From assembly GCA_013399855.1 (NCBI GenBank), contig VXAY01005255.1, positions 432,114-496,113 of the forward strand: a stretch of DNA of 64,000 bases, given 5' to 3'. Positions 1 through 15,300 of this stretch are shown piece after piece. This DNA is from Oxyruncus cristatus. Taxonomy: Eukaryota > Chordata > Aves > Passeriformes > Cotingidae. The notes under the pieces are model-generated. The model saw nothing but the letters and a program-made list of their open reading frames with translations, had not been told where the DNA came from and made no database searches. Made by a program: the position numbers and the translations under genes. How positions within the stretch are numbered: position 1 is the first letter of the stretch; every line of letters starts with the position of its first letter.

Positions 1-365
1 TCCAAGATGGTGGCGGGCGGGCGCCGGGTCGTTGTCTGTATCCGCGGCGGCCTCGCTGGGGAGGCGGGGCCGTTTTTCTCCGGTGTTTCTGCCCATTTCC
101 CATGGCTTATCTTACCTGTTAGAGGCCCGGCGTGTTGTGGAGTAGGGATGTCGGCAGCCCTCCCCGCGAGGAAATCCGCTCCCCTCCCCCGCTGCTGGGC
201 CGGGCCTGTCGGCGCAGCACCCTCGGCGGCAATAGAACTGGAGAAGAGGGAGATTTTGCCCGCCTGAGGCGCGATGTGAGGCCTGTGCTGGAGCCAGGGC
301 GTGATATCGCGCGTCTGCCGCTGCTGAGCGAAGACGTGTACCCACTATGCTTTTGAGGGACACGA
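1..365. promoter_or_regulatory. CpG island, probable promoter (gene unassigned)
   Basis: This stretch is G+C-rich and dense in CpG, in contrast to the AT-rich sequence that follows. An AAGATGGTGGC motif at 4-14 is close to the YY1 site (AAGATGGCGGC) found just downstream of many vertebrate start sites, in the orientation expected for a + strand transcript. On the minus strand, CTAACAG followed by GTAAGA (junction at 116/115) looks like a splice donor, so a leftward transcript is also possible. The island may continue to the left of the window. No reading frame here resembles a protein I know. In mammals the neighbour upstream of VWA3B is TMEM131, transcribed away from it, but I see no TMEM131 coding sequence. 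Confidence 0.6.
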
Positions 366-3300
366 GTAACCGTAAGGGCTTTGTGAATACATGGAGTTAA
401 TTTGCGATGGGGGAGAAGGCAAGTTGTTAAACGTGTGAGGCTGGTGCCTGCCAAGAGGACGTTGCACTGGGAAATGGGTCCATGGAACCAGTCCTGATAG
501 GAGCTGTGATACCACATGTGCCATGGCTCCCAGTGAGGGATATGAATGGCGTATTGCTTGTCCAAGATCAGGACTTAAAATGCCAAAGGCATGTTGGATA
601 AAGTGTCAGAAGGAAAAGTCTGTAGCACAAATAGTCTCTGTTTAGTGAAGGAAAGCCTTAGATTTTTAGAATAAAAACCAGTATGCACCCATGTGCTGTT
701 CCTTAGATCATTTGCCTAACTGATCAACAGGTCACATTTGGTTTGAAGTGACTGAACATGTCATTGAGTTTCAGCTGTCACAACAGCATAAAAGACTTGG
801 GTAGTATAATAAACCCAGAGTCTCTAAGGGCCTGATTAACAAACTAACTAAAATAGTATTGTTACGGCTTTTGCACAAACCTAACACACGCTGTTCTTTT
901 TATTTAGAACTCCCCAAAGACACCTTGAAAGTCTGGATATGGCTGTTTTGTTGAACTATGGCTACAGCATCAATGAGGTTTATTTTTAAGAGAAATGGAA
1001 AGTTGGAAACACTGGGTCAAAACCTTGCCCAGGAACAGTGGTCACTGCCTGAAGACATAGGAGGAGGAATCAAGTTAAGTGCTTCTCTGTAATTACTAAA
1101 TCTTTCAATGTTGCAGTGTTTTGACTACTGCATAGAAAATGGGTATACACGAATCAGTGACTAATGAGCATGAGTCTCTGTCCACAGTTATCAGAACCAC
1201 CCAAACCACAGTAAATACAAAGCCTGATCACTGCTGTGAGCAGAAGCCCACATGTTGACTTCCGTGGGGGATAGGTATGTACATCAAATCTAAGAACTCA
1301 GAAAGACAAACAGCAATTAATGCTGCATCTTTATTACAGTGGACCCTGTATGATCGTGATTTTACATCTGAACTAGGCTTCTGCTGTACGTGCATTACTC
1401 TTCTGGAAAAGGAAGTCAGCTCTTTCCTATTTCTTGTCTTTCAAATCCCGTGTTGCACAACCAAACATTCAGACTTGTTGTTGTAATTCATGCTGTAGAG
1501 CATCCTACCCAATGAAATGAATGGGAACTCTAATGAAACTAAGATGTAAGCATGGCAACATCTGCCTTAGAGTAAAAATGGAAAGGCCAACTATGCTATT
1601 AAAAAAAAAAAAAAAGGCTTTATAGCTAAAAAAGGCTAATATAAATGAGAGGAGAACCATGAGTCCTACCATTATGGTATCTATGAATCTTAAACCTTAC
1701 AGCATTAAAATATGGGAAGTTTTTATTTGTTCGAAACACAGAATGTCTTTTGAAAAAGATATGAGTAGAATACAAACAGCTCGCAGTACATATTTTCCCT
1801 TTCATGTTTGTCCAGAACTCCCACTGTTTTCTGTGCAGGAAAAACCAATACAATATGGTCCAATGTCTGTAAATGATAAGGCAAAAAGCATTCCATTGAT
1901 TTATTTCTGATTTAATCTGGGTTAGATTATTTCATACATGTTTGAGACTCTTCATGTTGCTTGGTTTATGCATGCAGCACATATAAATTTTAGCATTTGG
2001 ATATTGCAGTATTGCTTGAGCCTGTTGAACAATTTTTAAAAAAGAATTTCTGTACTGAAAAAAAGCTTCTTACAATAAACTATGACAAGGTGTAGAATAT
2101 AGTCCTTATAGAAACCTAGTTGTGTTGATAAACAGAAATTGCATAAATACTGAGACACTAAAGTTCAACAGCCAAGTCGTTAGATGAAGAAATGCCCTGT
2201 TCTACTGGAGAACACATCAGAAAGACTTTCAAATGGGGAACTGTGCTCTGATTCCTGCAGCCATTGTCAGCTTTGTCAGCACAACTGCTAGAGCAGAGTA
2301 AATTTAACACCAGAAGAGCTATGGTCAGTCCACCTTCAGCCTTTCCTACCTTCAGTGAAAAGGTATGTAAGACTGCTACATTTACTGAGGTGTGGTAGTT
2401 TAAAGTATTCCTCCTAAGCACACCAAAGTGCTAGCACTCATTTATCGTGGAAGTTACCTTTGTTGATAGTTTATACTCTTTTTTTTTTTTTCTTTTTCTG
2501 GGCAAGGAACCAGAACTACTAAAATACAGATGTGTGGTTTCTGCCACCTTTGATATGGAGGCAGAAATTCCTGGGAGAGTGTCAGTCTGGTTAGTTGGGA
2601 TCTGTAGCCTCTTCAACTGCTGGTACTCAGTAGAGGTGATCTGCCTGACTGACTCCATTGTTTGAACCACCTTGTCTCTCTCCTGCAGGGAGTTACCTCG
2701 TTCTGTGGGACACAGATCAAATCCAGGTGATGTTGCACTTGAATAAATGAGAAGTTTTTTTGAGGTCCAATTCTCTTGTTCTGCTGGAAGGACATGAACT
2801 CACAGTGGGAAATAGAATCTCTTAAATCAACATTGAGATTCGAGGTCATGAATGTACCTCAGGTTACTTTCTCTTTGCTTTTACCAAATGTTGTACATGA
2901 TTAATTGGTAGAAAATAAATGAAGCAAAGAAAGAAATGGGGAGAGATAAGGCTGTTAGGTAATCCAGTCAATGTTCTTGCAAGTACAGACTTACTTAGCT
3001 TGTTTATTAGTATTTTTCAAATTATTTTTTAAATAACTAAAAGAATTCCTCTTGAAAAATTTGCTCAAGCTCTGCTCTTCACTGCCAACAAGGTTTTCTG
3101 ACATTCAGTCTTTCCCCACCCTCTTTTCATTTACTCCTACTTGTTCCCATATGTAGAAGCCCAAGTATTTCCTCTCCATCCTTAAGGTTTGCATTACTTC
3201 AGCATTTGCTGGCTGGAGACATGTCTCTGTATACCTCTGCTTTAACAAAACTGGATGTATTAAGCTCTTTTAACCACTGGATGTATTAAGTCTCTATAAA

Positions 3301-6300
3301 ACCACTCTTCAGATAATTCTTTCTGCTGCTCCTTAAATTGCTTCATTTGCCTCAATGTTATGATGGATGACACAGAAACGATGCACATACCAGCGCTGAG
3401 TCTGCTAGGGAAAAGTCCTTTTGGAAAAGTTTCAATAAGCTTGAGCTGCCAAAATGGCTGCATCACATCAGTGCTCTGCATCACTTGGCTGCATTTTTGA
3501 GCACCCTAAAACAGGGTTTACTACCCAGTGGATCTGTGGTGTGTCTTTTACTTGCTGATACTGGACCTCTGTGCTGAAGGCAACCCTGCATTGAGCACTA
3601 GTGGCTCAGGACTCCCTTGCTGATTCATTTTCCGTGCCAGCATCAAGTCATTGGAGGGCTTTGTTTCCAACATTTGTAGCATTGCAAAACTTGTGCACGA
3701 AGAAAACAGAGGAGATATATGATACATTGGGATTTTAATATTCAGGATTGTCTACAAGATTTATTTTCAGCAAACCCTTGTTACTTTTTACTCGACAAAT
3801 ATTTTCAAGATAAACAGTGGTAAATTTGGGGGGTTTTATTATTTGTTTTACTTTGATTTTCTGTTAGCTTAACCATTCATCATCATATGATTTTAGTTAA
3901 CCCAGTGGGAAAAAATATCCTCAATGTCTTTAAGAATTTTTAGGAATTAAATGCAACAATCAAGAAGTTACTTTGTCAGAGAAAGGGATGATGACTTTTT
4001 GATTAGGCTCCTAATTTAGGATACACACTTGCCCAGTGAGAGCCTATTTCCTGCTTTCAGCTTTGCCATGATAAAAATCATGGTAGTCTGTGTGATTTTT
4101 GGTTTACCAGTTCCCTCTAATAAAAGCAAGGATGCAGTATTTTTTTGGCAATAGTGCTATCTGTAGTATCGCTACTGAGAGCTGCTGGTGTGAACTGTTG
4201 CTGTAGATACATACTTGGAAAGATGCATGAAACAAGCACTGGCCTCATTCATTTGCCCACCACTTCAGGTTTCCCTACTGCTACATCAGTGTCATGCAAT
4301 GGCCATATAATTGTCCTCTCCTACTGTGATCCTGGCACCCGGCAGAGTGGACTGGTCTGATCTTGGGATGACCTAAGTAGTTGTGATTGGCATACAGGTT
4401 TGATGTATAAAAGGTGAAACCATGGAGGAGGCTGACTAGAAATGGGTGTTGTGTGGCTGTAGTATGAGGTGAATGACAGATCACTGTTACTTGACCTAAT
4501 GCATTTGCAGTGTCCTCATGCCCTGTCCCATGCAGTGCTGTGCACTGGGTCATAGAGAATGTGGGAGATAGAACACAGAGTGCTCAATCCCACCACAACC
4601 ACCAGGTTAGCTTTGTGTGTAAGAGTACTATCAGTGAAGGGAACTGTTCCTGTTTGCCCATATGTCATTTAGATTCCTTGTTTGTATTCTCCAGACTTTC
4701 CAGATTCATTCCCCAAGGGTACAGCAATTCAGCCCTATTTTGCTGTCAGCACAGTCTTAATGCCTCCTCCAACGTTTGGCAACCTGGCAGTTTCTGGTGT
4801 AGTGGATAGATATTTTGGTGTGACAGCAAGGTGTGTGATATTTATCCCACCCATACTCCACATTGATTCAGCAAAGCTGGAGCTTTCTAACAGGCACTTC
4901 TCTCAACCATAGTCTGGTAGAAATCCAAGACTGCTGACGTGGTATAGTGTGGTATGGTAAACCCACAGAATCATGCTGGGTATCTGTGTATCTGCTCATT
5001 TTGTGGTAAATCCCATGTGTTGAATTTTCTGCTATAAGAGGAGGCATCTCGAGGATGCTGAGACATCCGTGACTGCAGAATGAATCCACTGATTGGTTAG
5101 AAAGACAGAGAAAGGAGGAAGAAATAGAAAAGGAATGGGCCTGAACAGGGAATAGATGAACCAATACCTTGTTCTGCCCAAAGATACACAGGACTGTATC
5201 CTTACGTTCCTAAAGGTTTTTTTAGTGTTGAAACTTCATTGAAAACCTGTTCTTTCAGGTAAATGGGATTATGCCAAAAATGGTGATAAACTCAGGTATG
5301 TGTATCTTTTCTGATGAGCACATCCAGCTGCATTGCAATGATGTGCCAGTGCCAAAGTCTTTCTGTGCTTGGGTAAAAAGATGTTAATTAGTACTCAGAC
5401 TGGTGAGGTGCAACTGCTTTTCATGGCAATTTTAAAATCATCAGCACACTTGATCATTTATCCAGTTGTCTCCATGCAGATTCAGAAGCTCAGCCACAGA
5501 CGCCTCCATCTGAAATTCTTGGCCAGAGTTTATTCAGTCCCAGATTACCTGCCAATACATATGGAACCTATGTCACAAGGAGGCATTTTTTACGAGGTGC
5601 TGTTGATTTCAATGCACAAGCTGAACAGAACAATAGAGGAAGCACACAAAGGGGGCACACGTCAGCTGCTGTGGATTCTGGTTCATGCCTGGGCCCCTGA
5701 TCCTCAAAGAGGGAGACCAATGTCTGAGACATCTGCACATGGAGATCAACTTGCAGGATGAAATTCTGGTGGTAGAATTTGACTAAGTGCCTTGCAATTT
5801 GAAAACAGTTCCATCTTTTTCTTCCTGCTTTCTGTGCATGTGATGTGTCTTCTCTGTCTTTTTTAAATCTTTCGTCTGGAAGAGCTTGAGGAGTTTGATG
5901 ATTAGCTTCTTCTCATTACCCTTTAGACAACTCTAGATATTTTCTCCATCTTAATTATATGCTCTATGATAGAAAGTATGAGTAAGGGGATGTCTGGATT
6001 TTTCTGTCCTTTCGGGTAGCCTATGTTAACATTAGTACTGTCATTCTGTGTACAGCCTCTCAGATATGCACTTCTCTTTTGCTCTTTGGTTTTCTCTTTC
6101 ATTTCTATTTCTGGGTTGGATTGTATAAATGATGGCTCTTCACTGTTGGAACTTCCCCTTTGTTGCTGTGGGTAAGCATCTCTTTCAGTTCTGCATGTAA
6201 AATAGAGGAAAAAAAGATGAGACCAAAGGCTGTTATGGTGCAGCTTTGTAGGTTTAGAAAGATCTTCCCTGATATTTTATTGCTGTGGACTGATTGACAT

Positions 6301-9300
6301 CACTTTAACATGTCTGCAGGTGCTTATTGTCTCATCTCTCACACTGGGAAATAAAGACTCCCAAGAAGCACTACAGAGATATGTATCAGTGAGGGTTAGC
6401 CCCAGTATAGACTGCACTAGTATGATCATTCAAGGCTCTATTCCCTCAGCTTCCATGTTTGTTCGTGATCGCTTCATTATCTTTTAAAATGTGCTGTCCA
6501 GTACTTTTTTGTTCTATAAGGCTCTGGGGGAAACAGTGAGGTCTGAGGAGATGAGGTACAGAGCTCATAAGTGTTGTCTCCTCTCTTGCACTCTTCAGAG
6601 GAGATATCATATCTTTCAGGGCAGAAAAAAAAAGAGAAGTGGCAGCAGCTGAGCCAGACAGGAGTAACACAGCTCCTGCCAGATGCTTAAGTAACAGCAT
6701 GGGGCTGAGCAATTCTGCAAATGGGATATAGCCAGTACTTTAGGAATTTGCTGCAGTTCCCAGTGCCAGCTCCTTCTAACTGGGCTGGCATGTTGTACTG
6801 TCCAGCAACATTGTATCTGGCGTCTATCAAATTCCAGTCTGCATAAGCTGAAATATGGCTGAGTATGAGATATCCCAGTCTTTCGTTATACACCAGAGTA
6901 CAAAGATTCAAAAGATGCAGTACTGCCTTGGATGAGGAGCTGTGGTAAGTTGGAGGGCCAAGGAAGCCTGAGTTGAGGCTCCTGAGTAACTAGTTGATTT
7001 TCTTGAAGAAATTTGTTTTTAATAAGAACCTGCTGCTCTCCTTCCAGGTGCTGCTTTCCCATCAGCAACACAAGGGCAGTCAGTGTTGCCTGTCCAAACT
7101 GAGGTATAGACGTCTGGATACACATCAGGGTGAAGGTGGAATTTTGTTAAAGAACCCAGAGAAGACAGAGCATTTGGGAACTGATTCCCTCTCTGGAATA
7201 TTAAAAGACCTTGTACATACCTCAGGGGTTATATCTACATGGATGAGCGTGGAGAGTTGCTTGCCTGCTCTTATACTTTGAGCTACCAGGCTGCAGGCCA
7301 GCTCTGATATGAAAACTGAAACCACAGCATTGTGACACTGTGCTTATATTTACTATAACTGTTCTCTCTGCAAGACTTATCAACACAGCTCTGAGCTTTT
7401 GGTTAGTGCAGCTACCTGATACCCAGACCAGTCTGGATAACATCCATCTGGCTCAGACTGTAAGCAACTGCGTGCACAACCCTGCACGGGCACTTTTGGT
7501 TAGTTGGAGTAGTCAGCTCCCACAAGGCTACTGCAGCAGTCGTACACAGATACAGTGAGTTGCTAGTCACTGTGCAGTGGAAGCAAACTGTTCCTGTGAC
7601 AACAACACTCTTAGCATATAATTTCACGTTTCATAGTATATAAATCCCTTTGGATTGTTCAAGTAAAATGTAAAAATGACAATATATTGAAACCAAACAA
7701 AGAAAAAATTAAAACCAGAGCGGCTCTAAACTGACATATTTAAAATGGCTTTGAAATTAAATTAAGCTTTTCAAAGACAGATGGGTTTCTTGGGGCTCCA
7801 AAACAAACAGTAAGCAATACAGACTTACATGTGCGTAAATGATTTAAGTGGTAAATTTAGGTGGGTGATGGTCATAGAGGGTTGAGCTGAAGAAAGTACT
7901 TTTGAAAGTTCCTGAAAAACCCATATAGGAGAGTTCCACAGAAGAACTGAATACTGTGACTCAACTTGATCCAGATAAGGTTTTCATAGGGGAATAATAG
8001 GCAAAACCTTTGATCTTGGTTGCTGTGATAGAAAATTGAGTAATAAATAATGGTTCTGTTAATGTCTTAATCATAGCTTACACAGGATTTTCTCTTGCCA
8101 ACATTCCTTTGCTTCTCATTGTACTTTGACACAGCATGATTGCATGAGTGTCTCAAGTAAACTCAATAGCTCTTCCAGGAGGAGGCCTGACTCCTTGTAG
8201 CCCACCAAAGCTGGATGTGTCAGAAGAAAGAGACTAGATGAAAAGCAGCCAAGGGGACTTCCTGGCTGGGGATTGTGTAGCCAGCCATCAGCCTGCTTTC
8301 ATGGAAACACTAGTAAGAGAAACATCCCTGGGGAACCATGTGGGCAGACGACAACAGATGGATCTGGGGAGTTCAGCTTCTTCCTTAAGCAACATCTGCT
8401 GGTATTGGAAGTATCCAGAAAGCCACACCACATTTAAAAATTAAACAAAACAAAAAACAATCTGCAAAAGGAAGAAGAACAACCCAAGATAAGTTAGCTG
8501 CGAAACCCTGCATTTCAACATGAAAACTTCATGAAAATGTTGCATAGCAGCAGTCATGCCAGATAGAGATGATTCAGTATCATAATTGAGTCTGAGCCGA
8601 AGGATGTCTGGTCATGTCCAGAACTTTCAAATTTTAAACTCCTGATCCTGCTCAAAACATGGTTATTTACCGTGCCTTCTAATTTACCTGCACATTGCTC
8701 CTAAAGTATGGGGAAATCAAATCACTTAAAAATTTTGGTAAGTGAAGCTTTCTTAGATTCTTGTGTTAGAGTCTTGTGAAATAGTTAAAGGCAGAAAACA
8801 GATACAAAATGGGTGCACTGATCGAACAGCAGGAAGAGGGAATACCAAGGCTTTGAATGGAAAACCTATAAATTTTTAAGAAAATATATAAGAAAGCATA
8901 TTTTTGAAACTATTACCCCTAATAAACAAACAAACAAAAAATGTAGTGCTACAGTGACATTCTGTGAAATTCTCAAACTTTTCACTACGTTTTGTGATTG
9001 ATAAATAAGTTGGTGCCATAATGACTACCTGTATAGAAAGCTGTGCAAGTTTCTGGAGCCCAACTGAAAACTGAGTTATTTCTAGTTTAACATTTAATTT
9101 CTTTTTATGCTCCATATCTTTGAAACCAGTGTCATTTTTAGCTCGTCAAAGTAGAGAGGCACCAGTTTTGTTTTTCCAAACCTATGTATTTAAAGAAGGA
9201 TGTTTAAACAGTGCTGGCAACCTTGTATTTCTAAATGTTAGTGTTCTGGTTTTCATCTAAATAAAGAAAGTCGGATTTGCAGTTGAAAAATAAATTTGTA

Positions 9301-12300
9301 GGCTCAGAAAGTACAGTTGGAAAAAATATGTGGAGAAACAAAAATGCCAATCAAAAATATCTGTGTTAAAATTGGACCGTCGCACCTGCTGCAATGTTAC
9401 TGTTACCACTGCAGTTGCTGTAGAAAGCAGAGTACCAGGGCCAAGTAGAGAAGCAAGAGGCATTAACTTTTAGTTACTCCAGCAAGGCAGAGCCCTGTGA
9501 ATCACACTAGGAAGCATAGATCAAATCCTCTTATGTAAACATCATACGGGGCTGGCACTAATCCTCTGCACGCCCTAGGAGGACTGCTGATGTGGCATTC
9601 TCCAAACGCACATTTGCCTTGCGTAATTGTGGGCAGTCATTCTTGGGCACAGGAGGCCTAAGTGTGGGCCTTCATATTGTCTGCTCAGGGTGAGCAAAAC
9701 TAGACAGGGAAAAGCAAATTCTGAACATGGCCGTGGTCTGCTAGTGCCACCTCATACAACTCTTGTCATCACTACCCTCCCCAGAGACAGGATATCCTCC
9801 CCTCAGCACACCCATGTCTCATGCCTGGGTCCAAGCCCAGGAAGAACTGCGTGGCCCATCTCAGACCCAGGTCCTGCTGGATCTCTGGAATCATGTCGCT
9901 GGTCTCCTCCTGGGTTTCCCACCAGTTGTCTGCTTCACTGCAGAATGCTGAGGACTCATCTCCTGTTTCTCACCAGTGTTTAACTTGCTGAATCAGGGCC
10001 TCCATGAAATGATTCAGACCTGGTTTCTGGTGACTAATACTGGGCACTCCCTTCCTCCTAGGCAGTGGTAGCTCCTCAGTGCTCCTAAGCCCTGTTCAGC
10101 CAGGCAGCTACAGGATTGGAGACCAGATGTGCTGCTGTCCCACTGAACAAGTGGTGGCTGTTTTTTGCTTATACAGCAATGTGAATTTTTAGTCTGAACT
10201 TACTTTTTTTCTTTTCAGTCTGTGCAGTTAAATGATCAAAATGTATAATCTCTGCACACACAGATCCTATAGTTTATAGAACTGGTCTTGAAGAAAGTCT
10301 GGGTGGGGTACTATGAAATTCCTTTTGTTGCTCTTTTCACTCAGCTGGGATCAGATATGGAATAAAGTAAATATCTTAGGATGAAGACTTTATTACAGGC
10401 ATAGTTTTATCTATGTAAAGCTTTCTTCTACCAGGTTATTTTTTCATTCATGCAGAGAAGTCTAGAACTTAGAGGAGCACTTTGAGCAAGAGCTCTGGCC
10501 CAGCTTCTTTTTGCCTCTCTTTGCGCATCAAACACAAAAAAATGTAATGAAATACAAACACAGCGATTTCCCACACAGAGAACCATACAGCATCACTGCC
10601 AGGTACTCTGCAACTTTTCCCTATTTTGTTTAGTAAGAATTTGAAAGCATTTGCAGTTTGATCACTGTTTTAATTTCCATGGTTGCAGGAAGCCCACCCG
10701 TCCTCGCAGGCTCCAGCATGAGACTGACTGCTCAGGTCTGGGAGATACCCCACATTCTTCATTCTAGAGTATCAGTGAGATGGAAATGTTTGTTCTGCTG
10801 TTCAGGTCTATCCATCGTGTGCAAATTGTCTCTTTAAAGTTTCCGTGCAGAAGCCAATGACATCCCCAGAGAGTTAAACCTTCTTAGCTAACCTTCTAAA
10901 AAAGCTTCAGAGACCTTTTGGCCTAGGCTGGGTCTTCCTCCCATGGGTTTTCTTGGGTATCTTCAGTTTTTGTCTCTTAAATTAGATAATTTCGTATCCT
11001 CTGAAATCTCTCTGCATGAATATGAAAGGTACTCTGCAGACCTTGCGGTGGTTTGTGCTCTGTCTTAATCTGTCAGTGTCAGTGTAACTGGATGATGCAG
11101 ACTCATGGTCAAAACCAATAACACATTCAGCTCTTGACTGCAGGAAAGTTTGCTGCTGTTTGGAATTACCTTTAACTGTAAGAAATGTCTTATTGCAAAG
11201 CTTTGGCTCAGTTGTTCGGGAAGCCATTGAGTAGGATTTTTTTAATAGTTCCAGTATGGGAAGTTCAAGATGATGTAGCTTTGGTCAGGCCATTTTCCAC
11301 CACCCAATGTAATACCTCACAGTTACCCACTGTGACATGAAAAAAAGAAGCAATGGCACATTGTGGTATGTCACCTGATACTACACCCAGTTTCATTGCT
11401 CAAATCCTTGCAAATTTAAGGTGAATGTGTTGTATTAGAGCAATAGCTTCTATTCTTTGTCTTCTGTGAATATTTCCCTAATACCTGGGCAAAGTGGGAT
11501 GTTTCACACTTCTTTGCCATGACATGCTGTGAAATGTTTGGCTGTTGTCCTTAGAGTCTGGTAATGTCAATCACATTTTTTGTTCGTACTTGGAGCTTAA
11601 CTTTTGATGCCACATGAGGCAGCATCCTGACACAGAGAAAACCTGATGGCACCTACTGTAGTTTCAAATACTCCAACAGGTTCAGGAAGGCAAACTATTG
11701 CACAGTGACCTAGTTTAGAGCTGTCACAGGGAGCAATTAATCTTTGTCACTCCATACTCATTCTAGAAGCACCTGAAGCCCAAAGAACTCCCTGGAGCCA
11801 CATTTCTTCCTGCCAGCTCTTTGTGGAGGGGCTCAGTTCTGCTCCAGAGCGCATTTACTTGCTTCAGTAGCCCAGAACCCCTCCAGGGTCCCTATATGAA
11901 GGCGACTCCCAGTACAATAGTAACAGAAATACTGATCACACAACGTAATCCACTGAGTTTTCACACACTCTGAAGCGGATGGGTGATGAATTTCTTTTGG
12001 CCTTTGCATTAGCTGGTCATTAGTAGCTCCTGGTGTTATTCAAGCTGTACATTTCCTTCCCCTTCAGCCTCCTAAGTATTTTCCATGGATCATATTTTTG
12101 CCAAATCACAACTCTTCAGCTGTTAATTTCTACAGAGAGCCTGGACGGCTCTTCATACGTGTTGCTCTGGTTGTTGGGTGCTGACATCTCTGTAGCTCCT
12201 GCTTTCCTGGATGAAGCTTCCCTCTGTTTGGGCAACTCCATCTCCTTTGGCCTTTGTCTCTACATCATCTGCGAATACCACCTGACTGAGGTGTTCCTTA

Positions 12301-15300
12301 GAAACAGCTTCTTTCACCTGGCCCATGGGATGCCTCTGAATGTGTTGCAGTTGGGCCTTTTCCAACTATTTAGTCACTTCACTAGAAATGTTTCCTTGAA
12401 GTGCTGCATCTGGTCTTAATGACTCACCCTGAGGCTGGGAATTCACAGCTGATACCTTTAAAAAAACACCCTAAATTTCTGTCTCAGTGTTTATAGCTCT
12501 GTTCATGGCATTATCAGTGATCTTATTTTCCACAGCTGACAAACTATGAGTTACCTTTGCACAAACTCTTTTCAAAGTGAATGTTAATACAAAAGTTTCT
12601 AATAGTCTCCCACTGGCCACACAATCTGCCTGTATTACTCATTCCAAATTCAGTATACAAAGTTCAGCCTCATTAAAACTGTCTTCTGACCAGAAGCAAA
12701 GGGAAACCCCCAGCAAAAGCTTCCTCAGTGCAAATAACCACTCCTGTGGAGGTTGCCCTTTTGCTGCTTTTTGGTTTGCTGTTTAGTCGGCATTTCCAAG
12801 GAGCCAAATTTCTGCTTTTTTCCTTCCTGCAAGAAACAGAAAAGAATTATAAGGCTCCGCTTTGCAAGATGATGGCCTACCTATTAAAAATTGTGACAAA
12901 AGATTTTGGCCTTGACATCCAGAAGCACTGTCAAGATGCTGTCCTGCTTTACCTTTCCCTTCAGAGAGTATTAGCTTAGTGATTGGAGAGCCCTCCTACT
13001 CAAGGCCAACAAACTTCTTTTTTAGAAGAAGTGCTTTTTCTGTTTTGTGCCCACTGCCTTAGGTGCAAAGTACACAATAGCTACCATGGAAAGGCCCAGC
13101 ACGGAGAGCAGCATTACCCTCCTTTACTGCTTCTGGCTCAGAGGCAGCAATTAGGGTATAAAGCTGGATAGCATGTTATTAATAAAATACAGCACCATCA
13201 TTTGGAGGAAGTGCTGTCTGTCCTAATAAGTTCAAAGTACTTATTCCCTCACCTGTCTAGGCACTGAGTGTTGCAACCTAGAGGCAACTGAGTTGCTAGA
13301 AAGTTAATGGTCGAGTTAAAGACCTGCTCAGCTTTTTGCAGAGGAAGGCCCAAATCAAGTCAAGGCGATGACGGGACACTCACAAGCCTCTTCTGAACCC
13401 GAATCTGGTCCTTGAACTGGGAGCTATCCCTGCAGAGTCCTACTTTTAGGTGACCAGACTTGCTCCTAATATATTTTTCTTGGTAAATGAACGACTACCA
13501 AGGCAATGTGCCAAACTGTCTTGTCCTCTTTATTAGAGTGAAAGAATCACTTATACCTCTGCCAGTTTGTTTACTGTGTGGTCAAAGATTTGTAGGGTGA
13601 TCGAAGGCACTGATCCAGGTGGGTTACCAATACCTTTGCAATAAAACATTTGTTTAGTTTTTTGTCTCAAGTAAAATAGATGTTCTTATGAAGATTAACA
13701 TTAGAATTGTCTTTAATTGGTTTTTTTGTTCTCTTTTACTTCTTTGAAGAAAAGAAGGGCCTAGAATAATTTCTTACTGTGGCAGTAAAATCTCACTTAA
13801 CTTTATAAGCTCTTTAATGCAGAATGACTTCCATGTAACACAACAGCTGACGTGTAAAGATAAACAGCATTATTTTATTTTTTCTGTGACTCACTTGACA
13901 TCAGTCCACATTTATTCATACTTTGTGAAGCATAATGGTAGGTAGAAAATTTATTTTAGTTACCAAGCAAATGAATATCTTAGTTCATTTAATTTATGGT
14001 GTATATCTGTCTTTATAATAAAATGTAGACATTTGGGGCCAAAGTCTTGTCTGAGGCCCATGGCTTGTGACCTCAGATTTGTAGACAACAGACAGCTTTT
14101 TTATTCCTTTTTGTCTGTGGGAGAACTAGAGTTAGTAAAGCTGGTAAAAGAACAGCTGCTGAACTTTATTTCCATATGATCTAGCAATTATAGCACATAC
14201 CATCACCTGATAACTTAGTTGTTATTTTTTACAGTCCTCACTCCAGTGGTTTCAGATATTTGAATTCTTTCTCCTTCTCCCAGTGTATCAGATGGCTCTA
14301 AGCAGTCAGTGTGGTCCAAAAGACCCAATGCAGAAAGCTCTGCTTTGTTTCTTTTCTTGATGGGGAAATTGCTTAGTAAGCAGAGCCTTCTGTGCTCATA
14401 AATAGAAATACTGGCTGCATGTCCAAGACTCCTGTCTCTGTGCCTGTCTCCTTCTTGCTGAAGGAAGGCCAGTTTTCTTAATTTTTTTCCATCATTCTGA
14501 GTGTGAGCATTATTGATCCCCTAAGACTGTGATACTGCACCTCCCATCCCTGTGGTATGACTTCAGTGCTTCCCTTTTGCGGAAGAGGGAGATGGACCTT
14601 TGGCAGCCTCTGGTCCCATCACACGTGGTAATCTGACTGTCTTCAACATACCTAGCATACTGTAAACTTTTTAATATCAGTAAAGACTCTGACAAAAGAG
14701 GAACCCAGGAAGTTATACAAGTCAAAAATTACTCGACTAAGTAATTTTTAATCACTTTTCTAAGGTGATCAAGAGATCAGTCATGGACTGTTCCTCTTAC
14801 TCTCTCTTCCAGCTACTAGACACTTCTGCAAATACTATATAAAACCAATAAGCAGCTAAAGATGTTGCTGAAGAATTGATATATGCCTGTTTCAGTTCTG
14901 CAATGTGTTCCATTCCTATGAATCCACGCGTGAAGAGCAAAACCACCTATATTTAAAAAATGTTAAAATAAATTACTTAAATACAGCTATTGGAAGTGGA
15001 ACAAAGAATGCCAGCTACAACAGAAAATCAACTTTTCTGGGTGTTCACAAAGTTGTGCTTTCTGCTCATCTTACTTTGTTGATTTTCCGTATCTCCATGG
15101 TCCTACCACTTCTTGTGTTTGACTGCTGAACAGCTTTTGGTCATGGGTTTCTTTTGACTAAACAGACACAGCTGAAGTTTTCATGCTGCCTGAATTCTTT
15201 AATTGGAAAATACTCAAGACAAATATGAGAGGCCACCAGATCCTTTCCTGTCATCTGTAAGTAATTTTCAAAGACTACAGAGAATGTTGTAGACAAGTCA

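Noticed and set aside
5369..5761. 130-codon + strand open frame
   Set aside because: No recognisable domain, no splice or promoter context; consistent with chance.
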